Positions 51,940 through 61,673 of a stretch of DNA of 64,000 nt are shown here, in pieces. The DNA is from Azorinus chamasolen. Lineage: Eukaryota > Mollusca > Bivalvia > Cardiida > Solecurtidae. Where the stretch lies: the NCBI GenBank assembly GCA_963576725.1, contig OY755244.1, positions 34,692,446 through 34,756,445 on the forward strand, written 5' to 3'. The position numbers were made by a program, and so were the translations under genes. How positions within the stretch are numbered: the first letter of the stretch is position 1; every line of letters begins with the position of its first letter. The notes beneath the pieces are model-generated. The model saw only the letters and a program-made list of their open reading frames with translations. It was not told the origin of the DNA and searched no databases.

Positions 51940-53128
51940 TTAACCCTTTCCTTCATTCATGTACAGTAAAATGGCGATAATCCGAGGACTGTCAGGAACT
52001 GAGAAAATGCTCGGATTACCGCTACCCTCGGATTATCCATGAATTCATACTTTGTGGATTCAACGTGTCAAATATTTCGTACAGGGTATGCACATACATG
52101 TGTTTTTTGCCTACTGAATGCTTAACAGATAAATTGATATGTTTGCGTATTTTTAGAAAAGTCTCGTTCAACCAAACGCTTATTACGAGAGTAAACACTC
52201 TTTATAAAGTATTTCAGACGAATAACACCGAGTGTTCCGATTATTAATTAATTCAACTTGCCCTGATTTTTCTTATCACGAAACAGCACGGGAACGAAGC
52301 GATGTTGTTTTTTAAAATCCAGAACTAAAATAAAATGTCGACGAATGGAAACTTAGGCAAACTAAAATCTATAAGTATGATGTTAGAAGCTACGACTGTT
52401 CTATGTCTAATAGTTTGAAACCAAATTTGGGTTTATTGTGAATGGTCCGTTGTACGGAGCAAACTACAGTGAATGGTGTTTACCGTTATCACTTATATAA
52501 GTAAAGAATCAATGCATTATACACAATTATGCGCTCACAATTACTGCCAACATATGTGTATACTGTTGGACCCGGTGTTATTCACACATAGTAGGAAACT
52601 AACAACGTGGCACCTCTAATTGCTGGGGGCACACGGAGTCACAAGACATCAACAATGGAGGTGTGATAAATTGACTTCGAAGTGTCTGCATGCATGCTCG
52701 GATTAGGCAGGTAAATTAATGAAGCAATTGATTGAAGGGACCGAGAAGCGTGCTCGAAAAATCGGATTATCGAGACTCGGATTACACGGTACATAGTTGT
52801 ATTGAAGTAATAGATTTCATGTCCGGACCATACAAATTCCCTCGGATTTGACCATATACTCGGAAAATCGCTCCTCGGATTATCGCCGTTTTACTGTAAA
52901 TGCCTTTTCATGCACCTGCAAACAGAGTAAACCCAAATCAGATAGCTCCAGTGGAGCCATCTGATCTGGGTCTGCTCTATTTGCTAATGGAACTTGATAG
53001 ATCTGTTTCATTAGTTTCTAAAATGGCAGCAATGTTCCCACTTTCCATATTTCTTTATAACTATTTTGTCCATGAATATTTGGTAGGTGTTGAAATTTGG
53101 AATAAACATACAGCAGGGAAAGGGTTAA
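51940..53128 (+). mobile_element. A1 MITE split by a pogo-like element
   Basis: TTAACCCTTTCCTTCATTC, interrupted 24 bp in by element P at TA. It resumes AAATGCCTTTTCATGC with hairpin AGCTCCAGTGGAGCC and A1 long side to AGGGAAAGGGTTAA. Another A-type end, at 15.2 kb, shows the intact phrase CTTCATGTAAATGCC. Confidence 0.8.
51964..52896. mobile_element. P pogo/Tigger-like element, 933 bp
   Basis: Ends CAGTAAAATGGCGATAATCC and the reverse of CAGTAAAACGGCGATAATCC, flanked by TA. Internal copies of TCGGATTA-type motifs lie near both ends. No transposase frame. It is the longest non-composite DNA element in the window. Confidence 0.85.
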
Positions 53129-53706
53129 CAATATTAGCCACAATCTATTGCTAGAACATTATATCAATAAGCTTACTTCTGAGGAATGCATTTATCTCAA
53201 ATGAATGTCAAGCTTTAGGGTTTTTATTTCCCCATAACATTGTGTGATGACATAGGAGGCCAATATATTAAAATATATTACCTCCAAAAAATGGCACTAA
53301 CAAGTCAAATAAAATGTGTCATCACCGTACTGATCACTGTTCCATCCTTTTTGGTATTCAATATTTCATGTTTACATACCTATCGGTTCTTTCAGCACTT
53401 TGATTGTTCTCGTGGTATAATTCTTCTCTCTCTCAGCAACACTGAGCAACACTGTATTGTCAGTAGCTCTGGGTGTTCAACAATGGACAGTAGAATGTTT
53501 GAATTACAATTAACCCTTACAAAATAAACAAATCAGCATCTGTCAGTTGTAAGAATAGTACACTTTTATAACATATTGCCTCAGATAGCACAAGTCACAG
53601 CTGGGTTTGTTTGCCATAACTATGTCTAAATGGGACAGAGAGATACTTGTCTTTGTTACATTTTATTACTGAGCGTAAATGCTCCAGATTGTCTGCAAAT
53701 AAAAAC
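53129..53706. other. Unassigned sequence
   Basis: A 95-codon + strand frame (53240-53527) has a hydrophobic stretch (VITVLITVPSFLVF) but no recognised family. Probably chance. No repeat seen. Confidence 0.4.
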
Positions 53707-53924
53707 CTAACCCTTACAATGCTGAATTTTCAAATGGACTATTCCAAAATTCAAACAGGTCAAGCTTAATATGTTGAAAATTTAGGGATTTTTCTAAAGA
53801 AAAGTGTAACATGGCAAACAGTGCAGACCCTGTTGAGAGGGCTCCTCTAGGAGCCCTCTCATCTGGGTCTACACTGTTTGCAAAGGACATTAGTGACTTG
53901 TGTCCTGTGCACTGTAAGGGTTAA
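53707..53924 (+). mobile_element. C TTAA MITE
   Basis: CTAACCCTTACAATGCTG to CACTGTAAGGGTTAA. The hairpin centre is GGGCTCCTCTAGGAGCCC. Confidence 0.85.
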
Positions 53925-54053
53925 TACTATTCTTTCTATAAGTAAACCCTTGCTTCCATACATGGAATGTATGCTGAATTTCCACAGTGGGCCAGTCCAT
54001 AATGATTAACAGGCTGATATTTGTGTGAACTGGTGACAACCTATGCAAACAGC

Positions 54054-54301
54054 TTAACCCTTTCCCTCATATAAACGTGTTTTCACGCATTTGCAAACAG
54101 AGTAGACCCAGATCAGATGGCTCCTAGAGGAGCCATCTGATCAGGGTCTGCTCTGTTTGCTAATGGACTTTGATAGCTCTGTTTCTTTACTTTCTAAAAT
54201 GGCTACATATTCCAGCTTCAATATCTGATTATAACTATTTTTGCCATGAATATTCAATAGGTATTGAAATTTGGACTAAATTTAGAACAGGGAAAGGGTT
54301 A
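54054..54301 (+). mobile_element. A1 TTAA MITE
   Basis: Complete. The hairpin centre is GGCTCCTAGAGGAGCC. The left flank GACAACCTATGCAAACAG is H-like and the right flank is the H-derived tandem array, so it probably interrupted that sequence. Confidence 0.85.
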
Positions 54302-55015
54302 ACTCAGTCTCATCAGGATAAAAAATGCCTACTTGAGTAAATCAGTCTTATCAAATAGTTTAGTTCCAATTGAGTAGCCGAGTCTCACCAGGATCTAACA
54401 GTTTAGTGCCACTTGAGTAACTCAGGATCTAACAGTTTATATGTAGTTCCAGTTGAGTAAGTAACTCAGTCTCATCAGGATCAAACATGCATACTTGAGT
54501 AAATCAGTCTTATCAAATAGTTTAGTTCCAATTGAGTAGCTGAGTCTCACCAGGATCTAACAGTTTAGTGCCACTTGAGTAACTCAGGATCTAACAGTTT
54601 ATATGTAGTTCCAGTTGAGTAAGTAACTCAGTCTCATCAGGATCAAACATGCATACTTGAGTAAATCAGTCTTATCAAATAGTTTAGTTCCAATTGAGTA
54701 GCTGAGTCTCACCAGGATCTAACAGTTTAGTGCCACTTGAGTAACTCAGGATGTAACAGTTTATATGTAGTTCCAATTGAGTTTGAGTAAGTAACTCAGG
54801 ATCAAACAGTTTAGTTCTACTTGAGTAACTCTGTCTCATCAGGATTAACTGTTTAGTTCCACTTGAGTAACCCAGTCTCATCAGGATTAACTGTTTAGTT
54901 CCACTTGAGTAACTCGGTCTTATCATGATCAAGCAATTTAGTGCCGCTTGAGCAAACTCGACCAGTCTCATCAGAATCAGTTTAGTTGCATTTGAATAAC
55001 TGTGTCTCATCAGGA
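54302..55015. repeat. Minisatellite related to an H-type hairpin arm, 162-bp higher-order unit
   Basis: Units of GAGTAACTCAGTCTCATCAG plus GATCTAACAGTTTAGTTCC. The phrase TACTTGAGTAAATCAG recurs at 54330, 54492 and 54654. The unit matches the H arm and loop (GAGTTACT...GTCTCATCTGGATCCAAAC). Confidence 0.75.
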
Positions 55016-55024
55016 ACAAACAGA

Positions 55025-55560
55025 AAGAGTAACTACCAAAAACAGAGTATTGCAAAAACATACCAGAGTACTGTATTATCAATAGAAACAGATAGAGTAC
55101 TACCAACAAACATAGAGTACTACAAAAATATAGTACATGTACTACAAAAAAATAGAGTACTGCAAAAAACATAGAGTACTACAAAGAACAATACAGTAAA
55201 ACCTCTCTATAATGGCCACAAAATTGTGTTCATTATTTGGTATTTAGGGCAGGTGGCCTCTTAAAGCAAGGTGAGAGTAAAACAGAATGCTCCTATAGGA
55301 GCGTTCTGTTTTACTTTCACCTTGCTTTAAGCAATCGCCTGCCTTTAACACAAAATACTTGATGTAATTTAGTGGCCATTATAGAGAGGTTTTACTGTAA
55401 CATAATACAATACTACCAAAACAGCAGATAGAGTATTACCAAAAAAACAGAGTACTACCAAAAGAACCAGATAGAGTACTACCCCCAAAAAAATGCTTTG
55501 CCAAAAACATAGAGTACTACCAAAAAACAGAATGATAGAGTACTACCAAAAAAGTACACA
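55025..55560. repeat. About 20-bp minisatellite split by an F MITE
   Basis: AGAGTACTACCAAAAAACA units of variable length, before and after the F insertion. Confidence 0.8.
55194..55397. mobile_element. F pogo/Tigger-like MITE in the minisatellite
   Basis: TA-flanked CAGTAAAACCTCTCTATAAT ... AGAGAGGTTTTACTG. Palindrome centre GCTCCTATAGGAGC. Confidence 0.85.
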
Positions 55561-56152
55561 GTTTTGTTTTACAATTATATAGGTTAATCTCAGTCAACCT
55601 TTCCTATTTGCATTTTGCATAATTTTCAAGTTTTGCTGTCAAACACAATTCTGTTTTATACAGATGTATCAAAAATGATTCCGGAGATATGCATCCCTTA
55701 TGACATATTGTCTAGACCAACGCGTCAATTGCTATTTGCATGATTAGTTGCCCTTTTGATATATCATTAGAAAATGCATAGGAAAGAGTTGCTGTGGCTC
55801 TCAAAGGAAAAGCAAACAGATTATTATGGTGTAATCAGTTGTTTTACAATTCATGAAATATACAGTTTTGCAAGAAGAAAAATCATTTATCCTAAGTATA
55901 CAGACACCCAATCTCCCGATTCTATTGGTTTATAAAGCTGAAAATATCAATTCAGCAATATTTGTAGCTCACCTAGCTTATATTGCCGAGGTGAGCTATT
56001 GGGACTGGCTTGTAACATGTGTGCCGTACGTCATCAACCATTTCTGTAAATGACATTTCCTAAACCGCTGACTCGTTTTTCACCAAATTTCACAAGAATG
56101 AACACAACAGGTGTCCCTCTATCAAATTTGTATATCGCTAATAAATTATTTT
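55561..56152. repeat. N dispersed repeat start plus unassigned sequence
   Basis: From about 55963 a short hairpin TAGCTCACCTAGC...GAGGTGAGCTA resembles the start of the N repeat at 61.6 kb. The left part is AT-rich and unassigned. Confidence 0.45.
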
Positions 56153-56772
56153 ACAGGTGATTTCTGTCCATTTTAATTTACTTTGTCACTGAATTTGAAT
56201 CGAGAATTTTTTTCATTTCTTACCGGATCGAGATCAAATTTAAACCACTTGTGTCATCGTTTTTCAGGAACTCGGTGCCCGAGTTTCCCTTTAATCCATC
56301 TTTAAATAAAGATTTTATGCATAAAAACAATGTTTTCCTCATTGTAAACACGTTCATTTCAAAATTGCAAATGGCGGACGATTGACGTCGAGTGGAACGT
56401 TCGAATTTAACTAAGGGTAATTATAGCTCTTAAAAGTTGACGTCATACACGAAATTACGTCATTTATTTCATATCAGTATGCAATTCACCCCTGTTGAAA
56501 ATGATACGCTCCACGATCCATACATATGGCGGCCATTTGCAAAGAAACAGCTGATCGAATTAGCATGTAGAAAATGCATTTTCGGCATTTTATTCCTTGT
56601 TACTGCATGATATTGAGGGATATTTAGCATGGGAGTTCCTGAAAAACGATGTGATCAAATGAAGTATATTTAAGGTCAGTCTGACTCGAAATGAAAAAAA
56701 TATCGACTAAAATTCAGTGACAAAGTAAATTGAAATGGACAGTAGTTAAATATTGTTCATATAAACACCTGT
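56153..56772. mobile_element. Foldback-like element with long inverted repeats
   Basis: ACAGGTG and CACCTGT outer ends. Inner arms CTGTCCATTTTAATTTACTT and the complement of its near copy (56735 leftwards) continue as TTGTCACTGAATTT and TTTTTTCATTTC for about 55 bp. The loop has TGACGTCAT, TTACGTCAT and two ATGGCGG motifs. No open frame. Family unknown. Confidence 0.6.
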
Positions 56773-57021
56773 TAACCCTTTCCCTCATATAAACGTGTTT
56801 TCACGCATTTGCAAACAGAGTAGACCCAGATCAGACGGCTCCTATAGGAGCCGTCTGATCAGGGTCTGCTCTGTTTGCTAATAGAATTTGATAGATCTGT
56901 TTCTTCGCTTTCTAAAATGTCTACAATGATCCACCTTCCATATTTCATTGTACCAATGATGTTTATGAATATTCAGTAGGTATTGAAACTTGGAATAAAC
57001 ATAGAACAGGAAAAGGGTTTA
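56772..57021 (+). mobile_element. A1 TTAA MITE
   Basis: Complete, with TTAACCCTTTCCCTCATATA start and GGAAAAGGGTTTA end. The hairpin is intact, centre GGCTCCTATAGGAGCC. Confidence 0.85.
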
Positions 57022-57433
57022 TGCCTTTGCAAACAGAGTAGACTCGGATCAGATTGGTCCTATATAGGAGCCGTTTGATCAGAGTCTGCTCTGTTTGCTT
57101 ATAGTGTAATATATATAGCTGATGTTACAGCCAAAATGCCATTATGAACATTAATCTTATTAACCCATTCCTCCATAGGCTATTTTTAGACTCAACCTCT
57201 GTGAATGAATCTACCCAAAAGGAGCATTTACTAGAGGAAAGTAAAATTCTAGAATTTTGTAGTTTGAAACCATTGTGATAAATAGTGCATTTGCTCCTAT
57301 AGAAGCAAATGCTCTATTTATCACAACGGTTTTAAGAAGTGGTTATTACAGAGACATAGAAAGGCTTATTTATGGAGGAAAGGGTTAATATTTTTGATGT
57401 CATTATTTCTTACATGAACAGGTAAAGGGTTAA
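57018..57433 (+). mobile_element. A2 MITE hosting a B MITE
   Basis: Left terminus lost (starts TTTATGCCTTTGC). Hairpin present (TCCTATATAGGAGCC). Interrupted at TTATTAA, resumes TATTTTTGATGTC and ends GGTAAAGGGTTAA. Confidence 0.75.
57160..57388 (+). mobile_element. B TTAA MITE nested in A2
   Basis: Complete, with the ATGGAGGAAAGGGTTAA right end. The hairpin centre is GCTCCTATAGAAGC. Confidence 0.85.
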
Positions 57434-57674
57434 CCCTTTACTCCATGAATATTCATGTAAGAAATGATGGCATGGTGAAAGTAACTTATTTGTTATAACA
57501 GCACATGGTCAAAGGAATTTTTAGTCATGACATAAACTGTAGAATCATATCTATATTATATCATAAGCAAACAAGAGCAGACCCTGATCAGACGGCTCCT
57601 ATAGGAGCCGTCTGATCTGGGTCTGCTCTGTTTGCAAAGGCGTAGAAAGGAGTAAATATGGAGTGAAAGGCTAA
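57430..57674 (-). mobile_element. A2 MITE sharing TTAA with neighbour
   Basis: TTAACCCTTTACTCC start, GGAGTGAAAGGCTAA end, intact hairpin. Confidence 0.85.
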
Positions 57675-58089
57675 GGAATTGTTAATTGTTTCAGCTAATA
57701 TTTGAATAAAAAATACCCGACTATAATAAAAGTTTCATGTTTAGGCAGGTCACAGGAGCTAAAAATAGATTTTAATGAACAATTTCATTACATGACAACT
57801 TCCTTATAATAAACCGTGGATTTGACCATCTTTCGCAGCTGTAATCCTCTGGAGATTTAATTCAGTCTTGGAAAAATGTTTCCAGTCTGTTGCAAAAGTT
57901 GGTCAGAGCAGCTTAAAATAGATTTTAATGATCAATTCCTCCTTAACCATGGATGAGATTTGACCAAGCTTTACAGGAATGATATTTAGATGTTCTCAGA
58001 TAAAATTATTTAAATGGTTTTGATCGGTTGTATAAGCATATCATAGGAGCTAAACATTTGTTTCAGTAAACCAATTTCTATAACCCTTT
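57675..58089. other. Unassigned sequence
   Basis: AAAATAGATTTTAATGA occurs twice, about 140 bp apart. No element recognised. Confidence 0.35.
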
Positions 58090-58471
58090 CCAGAGGTACA
58101 GATAACCCTTCGCTTGCTGAATTTTAAAATACATATCTCCTTCTTTACCCATGCCCTGTTGTACAATTACATATATCTTCACTGTGTACAAGTATTTCGC
58201 TGTGCAATCACTGCTGTGGAGTGCACTGGTTGCACAATCAACATGTAAATAGTGCAGACCCTGATGAGACAGCTCCTGCAGGAGCTGTCTCATCTGGGTC
58301 TTCACTATTTACAGGTAGGTATATTGACGCCAATAGCAAGCGAAGGGTTAAGATGCATTAATTAAAATATTTTTGAAGAATAATCTCTTTATTTCTCCAG
58401 CGAACGCTATTACTACAATCATGTACATGTATGTTGTGACCATTCTTTAGAATTGTCTCTTCGAGAGACGA
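58090..58471 (-). mobile_element. E MITE hosting a D MITE, right part lost
   Basis: CCAGAGGTACAGATAA left end interrupted by D. It resumes GATGCATTAATTAAAATATT to the hairpin left arm TTGTCTCTTCGAGAGACG. The arm has a foreign insert (ACTACAATCATGTACATG). Confidence 0.65.
58102..58351 (+). mobile_element. D TTAA MITE nested in E
   Basis: ATAACCCTTCGCTTGC to AAGCGAAGGGTTAA. The hairpin is complete. Confidence 0.85.
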
Positions 58472-58498
58472 GCATATTTTGTGTAGTTATTACACATT

Positions 58499-58818
58499 TT
58501 AACCTTTCCCTATTCAATATTCATGGGGCGTCCAATTAGCCCATAGTGAGCAGAAACAGACGTTAATCAACACAAACAAACATATCAATATTCATGTAAG
58601 AAATAATGAAATCATGAATATTTATTAGCTGAAATTTTATGATATAAAATTTTTCACAGAATTGTTTGCTTTGACAAAAATAGTAGAATCAGATCTGTAT
58701 CTTGTCAACAGCTAATAGAGCATACACTGATTGGATGGCTCCTACAGGAGCCGTCTGATCTAGGTCTACTCTGCATGCAAGGGTCGTGAAAAGTTGTTTA
58801 TATAAAGGAAAGGGTTAT
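58499..58818 (-). mobile_element. A2 MITE with a retroposon tail insertion
   Basis: TTAACCTTTCCCTATTC start. A 59-bp insert follows. It then has the A2 long side, hairpin GGCTCCTACAGGAGCC and end GGAAAGGGTTAT. Confidence 0.75.
58526..58584 (+). mobile_element. Short SINE-tail insertion with 12-bp target duplication
   Basis: GGGCGTCCAATTAGCCCATA, GTGAGCAGAAACAG and tail AACACAAACAAACATA are flanked by TCAATATTCATG on both sides (58514-58525, 58585-58596). This is the pattern expected of a severely 5'-truncated LINE-mobilised insertion. Confidence 0.7.
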
Positions 58819-59161
58819 GCTGGTCTCATCTGGACTGATAACATCAATTGTTCCCAAAAACTCAACTGATAGAGTGACAAATGTTACCATGGTAACAAAG
58901 GTCAGTATTTTGTAATTCATTCGATATAAGCCAAAAGTTACTTATTCATTCCCAGTACTAATCCAATCGTCACCACATTGGTCTGTGATGAAGAATGAAA
59001 TGCTAAATTGGATTTGCTTAACTTTGAATCTTGGAGATTTATTAACTTACACAAAAGAAATTTCAAAATATATAGACTTTTTCCAATGATACTTGACAAC
59101 CTTGATTAGATTTGTCCAAGGATCTAATTCAGCAAAAGGATTGACTGTGGCTAATACAACA

Positions 59162-59389
59162 TTAACCCACTCCCTCATAGGCTATTTTTAGATCCAATCT
59201 CTTTGAATAAATCTACCAAAAAGGAGCATTAACTAGAGAAAAGGAAACTTTAGAGTTTGGTAGTATTGAAACCATTGTGATAAATAGAGCATTTCTCCTA
59301 TGGGAGCAAATGCTCTATTTATCACAATGGTCTCTACAGATGACTTTTGCAGAGGCATCAAAAAGCATCCGTATGAGGGAATGAGTTAA
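59162..59389 (+). mobile_element. B TTAA MITE
   Basis: TTAACCCACTCCCTCATAGG to ATGAGGGAATGAGTTAA. The hairpin centre is TCTCCTATGGGAGC. Confidence 0.85.
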
Positions 59390-59396
59390 ACAAGTC

Positions 59397-59573
59397 TCGG
59401 AGCTACAGATAGAGGTACATGTATGTGCGCAAATACTAAAACCATTCTTGACCACTCTTTAGAATCGTCTCGAAGAGATGATTCTAAAGAGTGGTCACAA
59501 CATAGCGTTTGGTGGAGAATAAAGAAGCTATTCTTGAAAATGTTTTAATTTACGCATCTTACCTGGAGCTCTG
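59397..59573 (+). mobile_element. E MITE
   Basis: TCGGAGCTACAGATAGAGG left end. The hairpin left arm is shortened (CATTCTTGACCACTC). Right end TTACCTGGAGCTCTG. It shows the uninterrupted AATTTACGCATC phrase used as an empty-site reference. Confidence 0.8.
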
Positions 59574-59728
59574 ACCTAATCCAGCTTGCATAAGGTCATC
59601 CGATGCACCCTTCTTTATTCATTGAGTAAGTACTTCCATTCATATTATGGTCACGTGATTTCATCACATGATTGATATGTGTTTTTTCATGTGCACTTTA
59701 TAACAATCTTATATTTTGTGTTCTTTTT

Positions 59729-59931
59729 AGCTCCTCTGTTTCGAAGAAATCAAGAGCTATTGTCGTAACTCCGGCGTCTGCATCGTCGTTGTCGTTGTCA
59801 TCATCGTCCGAAATCTTAACATTGACCAAACTTCTTCAATTTTTTATTTACAACCTGCATTGTTGGTATGCATGTTCATCTTGACAATGACGACAGACGA
59901 GTGTTGGCACATGCTTGCGGTGCTCTTGTTT
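59729..59931 (+). repeat. M dispersed repeat, shortened copy
   Basis: TTTTTAGCTCCTCTGTTTCG to GTGCTCTTGTTT, with CATCGTCGTTGTCGTTGTCA. It lacks the central ATGTAGCTCATTACTTG part. Confidence 0.6.
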
Positions 59932-59945
59932 AACATACTGTGCCA

Positions 59946-60164
59946 ATTTATTTTGCTCTGTCTGTATGTTGGATGGTTGGTTTAGCCCCAACTTTAACAT
60001 TGACGATTATTTTGTCACCATTGCGCATACATACTTCAAAATTGGCATGCGCATGTGCAACTTATGAAGGCCAACATTTTGAGGGGTGACTTATTAAGGT
60101 CAAGGTCATATATCACTGTCAAAGGTCATGTCAGGGGCATAGTGTTTCACAAACACATTCTTGT
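59946..60164 (+). repeat. L2 dispersed repeat
   Basis: CTGTCTGTATGTTGG, AACTTTAACATTGACG, GAGGGGTGACTTATTAAGG, AGGTCA words, and GGGGCATAGTGTTTCACAAA at the end. Confidence 0.6.
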
Positions 60165-60407
60165 TTATGTGAGAAATAGTATACCTTGATTGTTTCCAGA
60201 TGCCATTATTAATCGCCTTTTGTATCCATAAAACACATGTCAGTAAATTGTACTATTTTGCCATATCCGCAAGGGTTGCCAGGATCAACCTGAGAAACAG
60301 TTCCATTGTATTCTATTGTTTACGTAAATAATACAAATACTGTACAAGAGTCCTGTGAAAAGCTCTGTTACTAATGGACTTCGTAGTTTTATCCCAGGTA
60401 TTTTATA

Positions 60408-60515
60408 ATCCTTTCCCTCATAATTATAAATGATTTTTCACACCTTTTGTAAACAGAGTAGACCCAGATCCGATGACTCTGTTTGTTTGCGGAATTATGT
60501 TGATCTGAGTCCCTC
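60408..60515 (+). mobile_element. A-type MITE fragment
   Basis: AATCCTTTCCCTCATAATTA, left arm GTAAACAGAGTAGACCCAGA, then GACTCTGTTTGTTTGCGG; the right arm is mostly missing. Confidence 0.6.
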
Positions 60516-60652
60516 TCTTTGATTCCTCCTTATGGCGGCTGTGATATAGATGTTTTTACATCCTTACTTGGAGACTATCTGAGGTGAGTAAACTACCTCC
60601 AACCTTAGCTATGAAGTTGGCAGATTTCATAGCAGGTAAGGTACTTTGGTGC

Positions 60653-60887
60653 TTAACCCATTACCTCATAGGCTATTCTTAGATACAACCTTTTTGAATA
60701 AATCTACTGAAAAGGAGCATTAACTAGAGAAAAGGAAAATTTAAGAATTTTGTTGTTTGAAACCATTGTGATAAATAGAGCATTAAACTTTGCTTCTATA
60801 GGAGCAAATGCTCTATTTATCACAATGGTTTCACAAAGTGACTTTTACAGAGTCGTCAAAAGTCGTCAATATGAGGGAAAGGGTTAA
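60653..60887 (+). mobile_element. B TTAA MITE
   Basis: TTAACCCATTACCTCATAGG to ATGAGGGAAAGGGTTAA. The loop is slightly enlarged (ATTAAACTTTGCTTCTATAG). Confidence 0.85.
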
Positions 60888-60923
60888 ATGTGTAGGAAAG
60901 TCCGTTTTAGTTTTGAATTTTCA

Positions 60924-61239
60924 TTTTTAGCTCATCTGTTTCAGAGAAACGTCACGCTATTGTGATCACTGGGTCGTAGATGTAGTTTTAGGACGTCGCA
61001 TTCGTCGTCAGCATGCAAAAACTTTAATGTAGCTCATTACTTGAAAAGTATATTAAGAGGTATCAACATGAAACTTCTTAGGTGGGTAGATCTCATGGAA
61101 GAGAAGGCCCCTACATAAGAAACATAATTCTTGATTTCAAAATGTTGGAGTTATGGCCCTTTATTTTTTTCAAAAGGTTTTTATTTAGCTGGACAAGCAC
61201 CAAATCAGACGAGCGTTGGCGCTGCACACAGCTCTTGTT
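60924..61239 (+). repeat. M dispersed repeat, near-full copy
   Basis: TTTTTAGCTCATCTGTTTC through GATCACTGGGTCGTAGATG, CTCATTACTTGAAAAGTA, AGGCCCCTACATAAGAAAC to CAGCTCTTGTT. A close relative of the copy at 50.1 kb. The short frames in it are not genes. Confidence 0.7.
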
Positions 61240-61311
61240 CCTGTTGGATAGGTTGGGCATGTGACGTCCTGCGCAAGGTAATTTGGTCTTGTGGGACTTC
61301 CTGTTTTATCA

Positions 61312-61377
61312 AAAATGGCTTCAAAATATGACTTTTACAGAAGCGTCAAAAGGCATCAATATGAGGGAATGGGTTAA
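61312..61377 (+). mobile_element. B MITE right-end fragment
   Basis: ATGACTTTTACAGAAGCGTC to ATGAGGGAATGGGTTAA only. Confidence 0.7.
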
Positions 61378-61611
61378 AGTGCTTTCACTAAAACAATTTT
61401 TATCAATTATCCACCTCAAGTTGTTTTCTTGGTGCACCCGCCGATTTATTCTGCACTTCCCAACTCCCAACTGAGCCAATTCCAGAACATTTGTCTGTAG
61501 TTTGTCATTACACTGTAATCATGAACAGGATTCACTTCAACTTGGAACACCTACAGATAGAAACAAATACAAGAGCACACAATAGATTACCTCCATCTAT
61601 CAGTCACACTT

Positions 61612-61673
61612 TTTAGCTCACCTGATCATAATTATGCCCATGGTGAGCTTTTTTGATCACCCTCCGTCTGTCC
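61612..61673 (+). repeat. N dispersed repeat, head
   Basis: TTTTTAGCTCACCTGATC with a short hairpin AGCTCACC...GGTGAGCT and GATCACCCTCCGTCTGTCC. It is interrupted by the SINE. Confidence 0.5.

Larger units (their letters stand above)
59578..60345 (+). repeat. Dispersed repeat, interrupted copy
   Basis: Homologous to 3462-3862. It contains two additional repeats (M-type at about 59729, L2-type at about 59946) exactly where the other copy is continuous. Confidence 0.6.

Noticed and set aside
54684..55172. 162-codon minus-strand frame
   Set aside because: It covers the H-related tandem array and the neighbouring GAGTACT array. No domain and no plausible initiation context.
4871..57674. A-type hairpins as Rho-independent-style terminators or bacterial regulatory hairpins
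   Set aside because: They lie within TTAA-bounded repeats in eukaryotic DNA, with no U-tract rule and no genes to terminate.
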